Of a stretch of DNA of 64,000 bases, positions 44,721 through 52,430 are shown one piece after another (position 1 is the first letter of the stretch; every line of letters begins with the position of its first letter). Under the pieces are notes generated by a model. That model was given only the letters and a program-made list of their open reading frames with translations, had not been told where the DNA came from and did no database searches. This DNA comes from Streptomyces sp. NBC_00344 (GTDB lineage: Bacteria > Actinomycetota > Actinomycetes > Streptomycetales > Streptomycetaceae): assembly GCF_036088315.1 (NCBI RefSeq), contig NZ_CP107996.1, positions 6,313,001 through 6,377,000 on the forward strand. Direction: 5' to 3'. The translations under genes and the position numbers were made by a program.

Positions 44721-45152
44721 TCAGGCGGCGAACACTTGGGAGTCGTCGGCGAACGCCTTGAACTCCAGGGCGTTGCCGGCTGGGTCGAGCAGGAACATCG
44801 TCCACTGCTCGCCGGTTTCGCCTGCGAAGCGCACATAGGGCTCGATGACGAAGTCGGTGTCCGCGGCCCGCAGCCGGTCGGCGAGCCGGTGGAAGGCGTC
44901 GATGGTGAGGATCAGCCCGAAGTGCGGTACGGGGACGTCGTGGCCGTCGACCGGGTTGTGTATCTGTTCGGTGCGGGCCGGGGCGAGGTGGGTGACGAAC
45001 TGGTGGCCGTGCAGGTTCCAGTCCACCCAGGTGTCGGCGCTGCGGCCCTGTTCCAGGCCGAGCGTCCCCCCGTAGAAGGTGCGGGCGGCGTCGAGGTCGT
45101 CGACCGGGACGGCGAGGTGGAAGCGGGGAACGGGGGAGTCGAGAACGGTCAT
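44721..45152 (-). CDS. VOC family (glyoxalase-like) protein
   Basis: A 143-residue protein with the paired beta-alpha-beta-beta-beta units of the vicinal oxygen chelate fold. [20 protein letters not shown] starts unit 1. [20 protein letters not shown] starts unit 2, ending [17 protein letters not shown] with the metal Glu. Candidate metal ligands are H12, H81 and E132. Members include glyoxalases and dioxygenases; a specific reaction cannot be named. It is the last gene after the OYE reductase and the broken SDR gene. GGAAGGAA site before ATG. Confidence 0.85.
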   Translation of the reverse strand: MTVLDSPVPRFHLAVPVDDLDAARTFYGGTLGLEQGRSADTWVDWNLHGHQFVTHLAPARTEQIHNPVDGHDVPVPHFGLILTIDAFHRLADRLRAADTDFVIEPYVRFAGETGEQWTMFLLDPAGNALEFKAFADDSQVFAA

Positions 45153-45190
45153 GGTCGGGTTCCTTCCGTGCGGCGTGGAGTGTCTGGCGC

Positions 45191-45381
45191 TTACCCGTTC
45201 TGACGGGTGGGGGAAAGGATCAGGTCGTTGACGGTGACGTCGGCGGGCTGCTCGAGGGCTCCCTGGCCGCGGGCCGCGGCGACGACCTTGGCTCCGCGGG
45301 CGGCGAGGGCCTTGGCGCTGACGGCGCCGATGCCGAGGAGGCGCCGGTGATGACGACGACCTTCTCCTGAAGGTGGTTCAT
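45191..45381 (-). pseudogene. Short-chain dehydrogenase (SDR) remnant
   Basis: ATG 45381 opens [16 protein letters not shown], the SDR nucleotide-binding start. One base is missing in the GASSGIG loop, after which the other frame reads [20 protein letters not shown]. It then jumps directly to a C-terminal sequence [21 protein letters not shown] and TAA. The catalytic Tyr-x-x-x-Lys part, about 170-180 residues, is deleted. It lies within the OYE-SDR-VOC operon, so one step of the original pathway is lost. Confidence 0.8.
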
Positions 45382-45465
45382 GGGGATCTCCCGATGAGAT
45401 GGCTCGGCACGCTGCTGCCTTGTGGGGGCAGCACGGCCTGTAGTGATGAGGATGTGTGGGGGGTG

Positions 45466-46575
45466 TCAGCGCTTGCGGCGCTTGACGACGTAGGCGTACT
45501 GGTCCGGCCAGGCCGGCTCGGTGCCGAGCGCGAGGGCGGCGTGCTGAGGCCAGTAGGGGTTGCGCAGGAGTTCACGGCCGAGGAAGACCGCGTCGGCCTG
45601 CCCGTTCGTGATGACGTCCTCGGCCTGCTGCGGCTCGGTGATGATGCCGACGGCGGCGGTGGGAATGCCGGTCTGGTTGCGAGCCTGGTCCGCGAAGGGC
45701 ACCTGGTAGTCCGGCCCGGCGACGATCTTCGCGTCGCGCACCATGCCGCCGGTGGATACGTCGAGCAGGTCGACGCCGTGGGCCTGGAGCTCCTTGGCGA
45801 GGCGGACGGTGTCCTCCCCGGTCCAGCCCTCGCGCTCGTCCTCCGAGTTCTCGGTCAGCCAGTCGGTGGCCGAGGTGCGGAAGAAGACCGGCAGGTCCTC
45901 CGGCCACACGGCGCGGACGGCGTCGACGACCTCGAGGGCGAAGCGGATGCGGTTCTCGAAGGTGCCGCCGTAGGCGTCGGTGCGGTGGTTGGAGACCGGG
46001 GAGAGGAAAGAGTTGATCAGGTAGCCGTGGGCGCCGTGGACCTCTGCTACCTGGAAACCGGCGGCCAGCGCGCGCCTCGCGGAGTCGGCGAAGTCGCGTA
46101 CGAGCTGTTGGATCTCGTCCATTGTCAGCTGGTGCGGAACGGCCAGTCCGGCGTACGCGATCGCGCTGGGGGCGACGGGCTGCCAGCCGTTCTCGCCCCC
46201 GGTCAGGTAGCGGTCGGACAGCCAGGGCTTGTCGACGGACGCTTTGCGGCCCGCGTGGGCGAGCTGGATGGCAGGGACGGCGCCGTGGGCCTTGATGGCC
46301 GCGGTGATGCGGGTGAACGCCTCCTGCTGGCGGCCGTTCCACAGGCCCAGGTCCCAGGGGCTGATGCGCCCGTCGGGGCGTACGCCGGTGGCCTCGGCCA
46401 TGACCAGACCTGCGCCGCCGGCGGCTCGGGAGGCCAGGTGGGTGAGGTGGAAGTCGGTCGGCGCACCGGTGTCCGGGCCTTCGGGGGCGGCGGAGTACAT
46501 GCACATCGGGGACATCCACACCCGGTTGGGTATCTGAAGGGATCGCAGGATGAGGGGGGTGAACAGGGAACTCAT
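45466..46575 (-). CDS. Old yellow enzyme family NADPH:flavin oxidoreductase (YqjM/NamA type)
   Basis: A 369-residue FMN barrel. MSSLFTPLILRSLQIPNRVWMSPMCMYSA carries the Cys and Tyr typical of the thermophilic-like/YqjM class (C25, Y27). The substrate histidine pair region is AIQLAHAGRKAS and VAEVHGAHGYLINSFLSPVSN; the FMN-binding end is ADAVFLGRELLRNP. Such enzymes reduce activated C=C bonds of enones, nitro compounds and other xenobiotics. It is first in an operon with the broken SDR and the VOC protein, divergent from a GntR regulator with a 26-base operator between them. Confidence 0.92.
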   Translation of the reverse strand: MSSLFTPLILRSLQIPNRVWMSPMCMYSAAPEGPDTGAPTDFHLTHLASRAAGGAGLVMAEATGVRPDGRISPWDLGLWNGRQQEAFTRITAAIKAHGAVPAIQLAHAGRKASVDKPWLSDRYLTGGENGWQPVAPSAIAYAGLAVPHQLTMDEIQQLVRDFADSARRALAAGFQVAEVHGAHGYLINSFLSPVSNHRTDAYGGTFENRIRFALEVVDAVRAVWPEDLPVFFRTSATDWLTENSEDEREGWTGEDTVRLAKELQAHGVDLLDVSTGGMVRDAKIVAGPDYQVPFADQARNQTGIPTAAVGIITEPQQAEDVITNGQADAVFLGRELLRNPYWPQHAALALGTEPAWPDQYAYVVKRRKR

Positions 46576-46695
46576 GGGGGTGGTGCTTCTTTCGTGGTCG
46601 GTGATCGATGCCGCTTGCCGACACCTCCGGCGGCACCGATCTGGAACACCGTCATGGGAGATCGCCTCCTCCCTGGCCGGACGACCCGGCTTCCA

Positions 46696-46721
46696 TTGTC
46701 TTAATGTAAACATTAGGACAA
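46696..46721. promoter_or_regulatory. 26-bp near-perfect palindrome (GntR operator)
   Basis: TTGTC-T-TAATGT-AA-ACATTA-G-GACAA has only one mismatched pair outside the centre. It is AT-rich and lies between the OYE gene and gntR, 24 bases before gntR. It is the likely FadR-type operator for both genes. Confidence 0.75.
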
Positions 46722-46728
46722 TGTTGGA

Positions 46729-46738
46729 ATGTTAACAT
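46729..46738. promoter_or_regulatory. Second operator element ATGTTAACAT
   Basis: A perfect 10-base palindrome repeating the ATGT/ACAT core of the larger site, 7 bases before the gntR start codon. Binding here would block translation start or promoter clearance. Confidence 0.6.
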
Positions 46739-46744
46739 CACGAC

Positions 46745-47428
46745 ATGGAGAAGACGCAAGTCCAAGGTGATCGCGCGGTGGCCCCCGCCCGCCGGCGCGG
46801 GCTGGCCGACGAGGTCGCCGACCGGATCCGGGAGGCGATCTTCAGCGGTGCCTACGCCCCCGGGGCACCGCTGCGAGAAGTCGAACTCTCCGGCGTACTG
46901 CAGGTCAGCAGGGGCCCGGTGCGTGAGGCTCTGCGCGTCCTGGAGCGCGAGGGGCTCGTGCACTGCGCCTGGCACCGCGGCACCGTGGTCACGACGCTGT
47001 CCACCGGGGATGTCGCCGAGCTCGACAGCCTGCGCGGCGCGCTCGAGGACCTCGCCGTCCAGCAGGTCATTGCGCACGCCTCCGAGGAGGACATCGCCGC
47101 CATCGAGAAGGCGGCCGGCGGGATGGACCGCACTACGGACCCGCACACCATGGTCCGCCTGGACATCGCCTTCCACGACGCCGTGTTCGCCGCCACCGGC
47201 CACCAGCGTCTCGCCGCAGCCTGGGAGACCATCCGCTGCCAGGTCCACCTCTTCCTGCTGACCCGCATCGGCCTCAGCACCGAGGGCTACCTCGGCTGCG
47301 TCCCCCGAGAGCACTGTGCACTGGCCGACGCCCTGCGCGCCCGCGACCTCCAGGCCGCGCTCCCCCTCTTCGCCGCCCACCGCCGCCACGCGGTGGACGT
47401 CGTCACCGGCACGTCGAACCCGGCCTGA
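46745..47428 (+). CDS. GntR family regulator, FCD type
   Basis: A 227-residue protein. An N-terminal GntR winged helix (about 20-85: ADEVADRIREAIFSGAYAPG, LREVELSGVLQVSRGPVREALRVLEREGLV) is followed by the all-helical FCD domain, with metal-site residues in LDIAFHDAVFAATGH (about 140) and HRRHAVDVV near the end. It is divergent from the OYE operon and probably represses it until a small acid or enone-derived ligand binds. The short AT-rich spacer leaves little room for a ribosome site. Confidence 0.9.
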   Translation: MEKTQVQGDRAVAPARRRGLADEVADRIREAIFSGAYAPGAPLREVELSGVLQVSRGPVREALRVLEREGLVHCAWHRGTVVTTLSTGDVAELDSLRGALEDLAVQQVIAHASEEDIAAIEKAAGGMDRTTDPHTMVRLDIAFHDAVFAATGHQRLAAAWETIRCQVHLFLLTRIGLSTEGYLGCVPREHCALADALRARDLQAALPLFAAHRRHAVDVVTGTSNPA

Positions 47429-47765
47429 CGACTGGTCCCCGGTCGCACTGCACTGCCGGCCCACGAAGCTGCCTCCGTGGACATGGACCACGAGCGGGAG
47501 GTCGGTTCGGGCGGCGGCCTCGCCGTCGCCCGATGGCTGGGCCGGACTGCCCGACGACCAGGTCGAGGACATCTTCAGAGGCTCGCTGCACTTCATTCGC
47601 GGCCTGGTGTCGAGGAGCCGGGGGGAAGGCCGAGCCCGGAGCGTGCCGCCCGGGGCAGCCGCCGGGCCGGGTGGCCGCCCGTTCGTCCCGCCGGTCGCAA
47701 CAGAGACCAGTACGGCCGGCCTGCAGGCCGGCCGGGGCTTTCCGGCACCCTGGAGGAGGTAATCA
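47429..47765. other. Gap with esterase fragment and hairpin
   Basis: This 337-base gap has no intact gene. On the minus strand at about 47449-47524 it still encodes RTDLPLVVHVHGGSFVGRQC, the oxyanion-hole segment of an HGG esterase, with no open continuation on either side. The palindrome at 47714 follows. Confidence 0.5.
47714..47733. terminator. 20-bp palindrome, probable terminator
   Basis: GGCCGGCC-TGCA-GGCCGGCC followed by GGGGCTTT, 33 bases before the Rmf-like gene. It may end leftover transcription from gntR. Confidence 0.6.
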
Positions 47766-47969
47766 GTGATCCGATCCCCGGGGAGGGCGGCCGAGTTGGC
47801 GACGCGAGGCGACATGATGGTGGCACTCAGGGAAGGGCGCCTGGCACACACCCTGGGCGAGCAGGTGGCCGACTGCCCGTATTCCGCGGGCGATCCGCTG
47901 CGGGCTGCCTGGCTGCGGGGGTATGCCGCAGCCAGGGAAGAACAGCAGGCGGAGTCCGGGGAGAAGTAG
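47766..47969 (+). CDS. Rmf/CrpP-fold small protein
   Basis: A 67-residue protein. The C-terminal half VADCPYSAGDPLRAAWLRGYAAAREE matches the pattern of ribosome modulation factor, in which CPY...R..WL.G+..A is the conserved core. In Escherichia coli Rmf dimerises 70S ribosomes in stationary phase. The actinobacterial members are uncharacterised, so ribosome binding is inference. GTG 47766 has an excellent GGAGGAGG site 7 bases away; ATG 47814 is an alternative that would keep the whole core. Confidence 0.65.
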   Translation: MIRSPGRAAELATRGDMMVALREGRLAHTLGEQVADCPYSAGDPLRAAWLRGYAAAREEQQAESGEK

Positions 47970-47999
47970 GCGCGGAACCGGAGGGGGCCCGGCGTATCC

Positions 48000-48009
48000 G
48001 GGGGGGGGG
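48000..48009. repeat. Run of ten G
   Basis: A G10 tract in the gap between the Rmf-like gene and the next gene, 75 bases before ATG 48085. It could vary in length by slippage or be an assembly weak point. Confidence 0.8.
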
Positions 48010-48084
48010 CACTGTTGTGAGCCGTGTGGTCCATCCGGACCAAGAACGGGTTACGGCAGGTCGGTAAGCCTATTGTCAGTAGGC

Positions 48085-48492
48085 ATGGACGACAGGCGGG
48101 AGCCGGCGGACGGAGAGCCCCGGGTCGGAGTGTCGGCGGTGGGCGATGCGACCCTTCCGGAGTTCCCGGTACCCGCCCTGCCGGGCCGTGACGGCGCGGA
48201 TTCCCCGGGCTCGCCCTACGGTCCGGAGCGGGTGCGCCCTCAGGTCATGGTCTGCTGCACCCTCGCTGATCTCGTGGGGCGTGCACCGGCCCCAGGCGAG
48301 CCGCCCGCCGCAGCCGACGGCAGACGCGCGGTCGTGGTGGACACCGGCGCGGGCCGCTGGATACCGGACGACCGACGGCCGGAAACCGTTTGGCACCCGG
48401 CCGGGGTGTTCGACGAGGCGTCCAGCCCCGCTGAACCGCGTGGACCGATGGCGGTCCTGCCGCTCCCCGACCGGCTCGAGGAGAGGCTGTGA
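48085..48492 (+). CDS. Hypothetical protein upstream of the exporter
   Basis: A 135-residue protein I do not recognise. It is Pro-, Gly- and acid-rich, without membrane spans or signal peptide. The most ordered stretch is VRPQVMVCCTLADLVGRAP, with two adjacent cysteines (about 57-58), and DGRRAVVVDTGAGRWIPDD. Its stop overlaps the start of the DHA2 exporter (GTGA), so the two are translationally coupled. TATTGT lies 8 bases upstream of the ATG with no ribosome site, consistent with a leaderless start. It may be a cytoplasmic partner of the exporter. Confidence 0.65.
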   Translation: MDDRREPADGEPRVGVSAVGDATLPEFPVPALPGRDGADSPGSPYGPERVRPQVMVCCTLADLVGRAPAPGEPPAAADGRRAVVVDTGAGRWIPDDRRPETVWHPAGVFDEASSPAEPRGPMAVLPLPDRLEERL

Positions 48493-50285
48493 CGGGCGGC
48501 CGGGAGCGCACCGAGGGCGCCGTCGACGACCGCTACAAGTGGGTCGCACTCTCCAACACCACTCTCGGTGTGCTGATCGCGACCATCGACAGCTCCATCG
48601 TCATCATCTCGCTGCCCGCGATCTTCCGCGGTATCGGCCTCGATCCGCTCGCCCCGGAGAACATCGGTTACCTGCTCTGGATGATCCTGGGCTATCTGCT
48701 GGTCTCCGCCGTCCTGGTGGTCGCTCTGGGCCGACTCGGCGACATGTTCGGCCGGGTCCGGATGTACAACATGGGTTTCGCGGTCTTCGCCTGTGCCTCA
48801 CTCGCCCTGTCGCTCGACCCGTTCACGGGTGGCGCGGGTGCGCTGTGGCTGATCGGCTTCCGGGTGGTGCAGGCGGTCGGCGGGTCCATGCTCACCGCGA
48901 ACTCGGCGGCCATCCTCACCGACGCCTTCCCCGCCCGGCAGCGCGGTATGGCCCTGGGAATCAATCAGATCACCGCGCTGGCAGGCCAGTTCCTCGGACT
49001 GCTCGCAGGCGGGCTGCTGGCCGCCATCGACTGGCGGGCGGTGTTCTGGGTGAGCGTCCCGATCGGCGTGACCGGCACCGTCTGGTCGTACCGGAGCCTG
49101 CGCGAGACCGGCTCCCGCAAAGCGGGTCGGATCGACTGGGCAGGCAACATCACCTTCACCGCGGGGGCCGGCATTCTGCTGGCCGCCATCACCTACGGAA
49201 TCCAGCCCTACGGAGGTCGTCCGACCGGTTGGACCAACCCCTGGGTGCTGGGCGGACTCGGTGGGGGTGTGCTGCTGCTCGTGACGTTCTGTCTCGTCGA
49301 GACCCGGACGGCCGAACCGATGTTCCACCTTGGTCTCTTCCGTATCCGCGCTTTCGCGGCAGGCAATCTGGCGGCGCTGCTCACTGCGGTCGCCCGGGGC
49401 GGACTGCAGTTCATGCTCATCATCTGGTTGCAGGGGATCTGGCTGCCGCTGCACGGCTACGACTTCGAGAGCACCCCGTTGTGGGCCGGCATCTTCATGC
49501 TGCCGCTGACCGTCGGGTTCCTCATCGCGGGGCCGCTGTCCGGATTCCTCTCCGACCGGTACGGCGCGCGGCTGTTCTCCACCGGCGGGCTGCTTCTCGT
49601 CGCCGCGGCCTTCCTCGGCCTGCTGTCGCTGCCGGTGAACTTCTCGTATCCCGCCTTCGCCGGGCTGCTGCTGCTCAGCGGATTGGGGCAGGGGATGTTC
49701 TCGGCGCCCAACACATCGGCAGTCATGGGCAGCGTGCCGCCCGGGCAGCGGGGGGTGGCATCCGGGATGCGCGCCACGTTCCAGAATTCGGGAACCGCCC
49801 TGTCGATCGGTCTCTCCTTCTCGCTGATGGTCTCAGGACTGGCCGGCTCGTTGCCGCACGCTCTCAGCAGCGGTCTTCAGGCACGGGGAGTGCCCGCGGG
49901 AACAGCGGCCGATGTGGCGGGGCTGCCGCCGGTGAGTACGCTGTTCGCCACGTTCCTGGGGAAGAACCCGGTCGGCCAACTGCTCGGGCCCAGCGGGGTG
50001 CTGGACACACTGCCGGTGCACAGCACGCAGATTCTCACAGGCAAGCGGTTTTTCCCGGAACTGGTTTCGGGACCCTTCCATCACGGACTTGCCACCGTCT
50101 TCGGTGCGGCCACCGTCATGGCCCTGGTCGCCGCCCTCGCCTCGGTGCTGCGCGGCCGCCACGACAGAGCGCCGGCCGGGCCCGGGAGCCCGGCGGTCTT
50201 CAGGACCCGGACGATCCCGAGGATCCGGACGGTTCGGAGGAGCAGCGGTCAGAGCGGGAAGCGCCCTACGCGTGACGGCCGGTGA
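48489..50285 (+). CDS. DHA2-family MFS drug exporter (EmrB/QacA type)
   Basis: A 598-residue permease with about fourteen spans. The first span LSNTTLGVLIATIDSSIVIISLPAIF contains the D-x-x-(I/V)V motif of DHA2 antiporters. LGRLGDMFGRVRMYN is motif A and INQITALAGQFLGLLAGGLLAAIDWRAVFWVSVPIG is motif C plus its continuation. A long loop precedes the final span (about 465-540). Members expel drugs or dyes against protons. It is coupled to the 135-residue protein upstream; no regulator is adjacent. Confidence 0.92.
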   Translation: MTGGRERTEGAVDDRYKWVALSNTTLGVLIATIDSSIVIISLPAIFRGIGLDPLAPENIGYLLWMILGYLLVSAVLVVALGRLGDMFGRVRMYNMGFAVFACASLALSLDPFTGGAGALWLIGFRVVQAVGGSMLTANSAAILTDAFPARQRGMALGINQITALAGQFLGLLAGGLLAAIDWRAVFWVSVPIGVTGTVWSYRSLRETGSRKAGRIDWAGNITFTAGAGILLAAITYGIQPYGGRPTGWTNPWVLGGLGGGVLLLVTFCLVETRTAEPMFHLGLFRIRAFAAGNLAALLTAVARGGLQFMLIIWLQGIWLPLHGYDFESTPLWAGIFMLPLTVGFLIAGPLSGFLSDRYGARLFSTGGLLLVAAAFLGLLSLPVNFSYPAFAGLLLLSGLGQGMFSAPNTSAVMGSVPPGQRGVASGMRATFQNSGTALSIGLSFSLMVSGLAGSLPHALSSGLQARGVPAGTAADVAGLPPVSTLFATFLGKNPVGQLLGPSGVLDTLPVHSTQILTGKRFFPELVSGPFHHGLATVFGAATVMALVAALASVLRGRHDRAPAGPGSPAVFRTRTIPRIRTVRRSSGQSGKRPTRDGR

Positions 50286-50299
50286 GACAGCCGTGCGGA

Positions 50300-51292
50300 T
50301 CAGCGTGGGCCGTCCCCCGGGGGCAGCCCGGCGGACGGTCGTCGAGGTGAGAGATGGTCCACCACATCGGCCAGCTCCTCGCAGGCCCGCTCGAGCCTGC
50401 GGCGGATGTTCTTGTGTTCGGTGACGATCGCCGCCAGAAACAGCGAGGTCACGGCCACGGAACCATTGAGCGTCGAGAGATTGATCATCACTTCGAACAG
50501 GGTGAGGTCGGTGAAGGGCCCCGCCCGGTCGGTGGCTGAGATCACCGCCGATACGGCGACCAGCACCGCACACGGAGCGCTCCCGGCGAGCTGGAAGCGC
50601 AGAGCTGCCCAGATGAGCAGGGGAAACACCAGGAACAGCATCGACAGGTGGCTGCGGGTGGCCACTTGGGTGACGGCCAGTGCCACGACGGTCATCGCGA
50701 TGCCTTCGGCCCATCGGCCGGTCAACCGCGGCAGTCGTAGCCTTCGCAGGACCAGCAGGAGGGGCGTGATGATGAGGACGCCCATGGTGTCCCCGGCCCA
50801 CCAGGCGAACCAGACAAGCCAGAAGCCGCTGGAAGGCAGCTTGTCGTCGAGGAGCAGCGACACGGTCCCGGCTGTGGAACTCACCAGCATCCCGGGGAGT
50901 GCGCCCAGGAAGACCAGCGCCGCTCCATCGCGCAGCCTGTCCAGTTCGGGACGGAAGCGGGCCGCGCGCAGAATCAGAAAGGCGCACATCGGGGCAAGCG
51001 TGTTGCCGGCGACGATGCCGATGGCGCCCGGGCTGACCGAGCTGCTGACCGAAGCGGTCGCGAGCAGTGCGCCGATGGCGATGCCGGGCCAGACCCGCAG
51101 ACCCCAGTACAGCAGCCCGGCCAGCGCGATACCGGTGGGCGGCCACATGGGGGTGACGGTCGCACCGTCGACGGTGATCTGGCGGAGCAGGCCCAGTCGT
51201 CCCGTGAAGTAGTAGGCGGCGGCGAGGGCGAGCACCCGCAACGCGGTCGCTGTGTGTCGCCTGGCTGCCTCGCTGCGGATCACGCAGCCCAT
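50300..51292 (-). CDS. MASE1 domain membrane protein
   Basis: A 330-residue integral membrane protein with about eight hydrophobic spans. The MASE1 signature is YYFTGRLGLL, then TPMWPPTGIALAGLLYWGLRVWPG (about 45-70) and ISATDRAGPF. MASE1 is a sensor module normally fused to kinases, GGDEF or PP2C domains; here it stands alone with a 40-residue cytoplasmic tail (EHKNIRRRLERACEELADVV). It follows the PP2C gene with 56 bases between, and the pair looks like a split MASE1-phosphatase system. Start choice (ATG 51292) is uncertain; in-frame GTG codons lie 9 to 30 bases upstream. Confidence 0.8.
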   Translation of the reverse strand: MGCVIRSEAARRHTATALRVLALAAAYYFTGRLGLLRQITVDGATVTPMWPPTGIALAGLLYWGLRVWPGIAIGALLATASVSSSVSPGAIGIVAGNTLAPMCAFLILRAARFRPELDRLRDGAALVFLGALPGMLVSSTAGTVSLLLDDKLPSSGFWLVWFAWWAGDTMGVLIITPLLLVLRRLRLPRLTGRWAEGIAMTVVALAVTQVATRSHLSMLFLVFPLLIWAALRFQLAGSAPCAVLVAVSAVISATDRAGPFTDLTLFEVMINLSTLNGSVAVTSLFLAAIVTEHKNIRRRLERACEELADVVDHLSPRRPSAGLPPGDGPR

Positions 51293-51348
51293 CAGACACC
51301 GCACCCGGATCCCGCACCGCACATGACACGCGCGGCCGGGACCGGCGG

Positions 51349-52185
51349 TCAGCCGGGCCGGCCGGGCGCGGCGTCGTGGCGCAGCACGAGCACAGCGGCG
51401 TCGTCCTGGTGACCGGTGAGCCCTGCCGCCCGGATGACCTCGCTCGCCAGGTCGCCTGCCGTCGCACCGGCCGGCAGGGCGGCCGCCCGCTCCCGCACCT
51501 GTTCCAGACCGTCGTCGATCGGGAACGACGGCCCCTCGATGACGCCGTCGGTGACGAGCACCAGGGCTCCGGCAGTCGTCAGCCTCTGCCGGGTGACCGG
51601 ATAGTGCTGCCCGGACTCGACACCCAGCGGCAGACCGCCCTCGTCGTCCGTGACACCGGAACCGCCGTCGGCTGAGATCCACACCCCGGGCACATGCCCG
51701 GCACGCACGCTCTGAAGCTCCCAAACGAGGGGGTCGAAACGGATGAACGTGCAGGTCGCGAAGAGATTCGAGTCCACCGACAGCAACAGGTCGTTGGTGC
51801 GGCCCACCACCTCGCCCGGGTCCGCCGATGTGCTGGCGACTGCGCGCATCCCGATGCGAATCTGGCCCATGAAGGCGGCCGCCTCCACGTCGTGTCCCTG
51901 AACGTCCCCGATGGCGAAGCCGAGCGACCCGTCGGGGAGCAGAAACCCGTCGTACCAGTCGCCCCCGATGTCCAGACCGTTGCGGGCGGGGGTGTAGCAG
52001 GCAGCGGTCTGCAGACCCGGCAGAGCGGGCAGCGTGGCCGGCAGCATCTCGCGCTGCAGGGCCTCGGCGAGCTCCACCCGGGCCTGCTGCAGCTCCACCT
52101 CTCTGCGTGCCCGTGCGGTGAGCTGCTGGAGGGTGGTGAGCAGCTCGTCGGCGGTCGCAGAACGAGAAGGACGACGCCGGTTCAT
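51349..52185 (-). CDS. PP2C family serine phosphatase (SpoIIE/RsbU type)
   Basis: A 278-residue protein. A short N-terminal coiled segment (LLTTLQQLTARARREVELQQARVELAEALQREM) leads into the SpoIIE-type phosphatase: GLDIGGDWYDGF (about 72) and FAIGDVQGHDVEAAAFMGQ (about 92) hold the metal aspartates, and LVLVTDGVIEG (about 205) and HQDDAAVLVLR (about 258) complete the set. Such enzymes dephosphorylate STAS anti-sigma antagonists. The MASE1 membrane protein is probably its sensor partner. No anti-sigma kinase or antagonist is adjacent. Confidence 0.92.
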   Translation of the reverse strand: MNRRRPSRSATADELLTTLQQLTARARREVELQQARVELAEALQREMLPATLPALPGLQTAACYTPARNGLDIGGDWYDGFLLPDGSLGFAIGDVQGHDVEAAAFMGQIRIGMRAVASTSADPGEVVGRTNDLLLSVDSNLFATCTFIRFDPLVWELQSVRAGHVPGVWISADGGSGVTDDEGGLPLGVESGQHYPVTRQRLTTAGALVLVTDGVIEGPSFPIDDGLEQVRERAAALPAGATAGDLASEVIRAAGLTGHQDDAAVLVLRHDAAPGRPG

Positions 52186-52430
52186 GGGTCGCTCCGTGGT
52201 GCGTTCGTTCGGACCGGGACGACTGGCTCATCGTCACGGGGCGGGCCGTGGGCCGGCAGGTCGGGTTCTCCGACGGTGACCTCGGCCTGTGGTCCGTTGG
52301 AGGTCTCCTGCATCATATTTCCGGACCGGGGATCCCGCAGGGCGTAAGGGCGCGCGGGGAGCGCGTCCCATCCTCCGCGGAACCCCCGCGGCGGCGCCGG
52401 GCCGATGCCGGCCCATGGGCCCGCCTGCCG

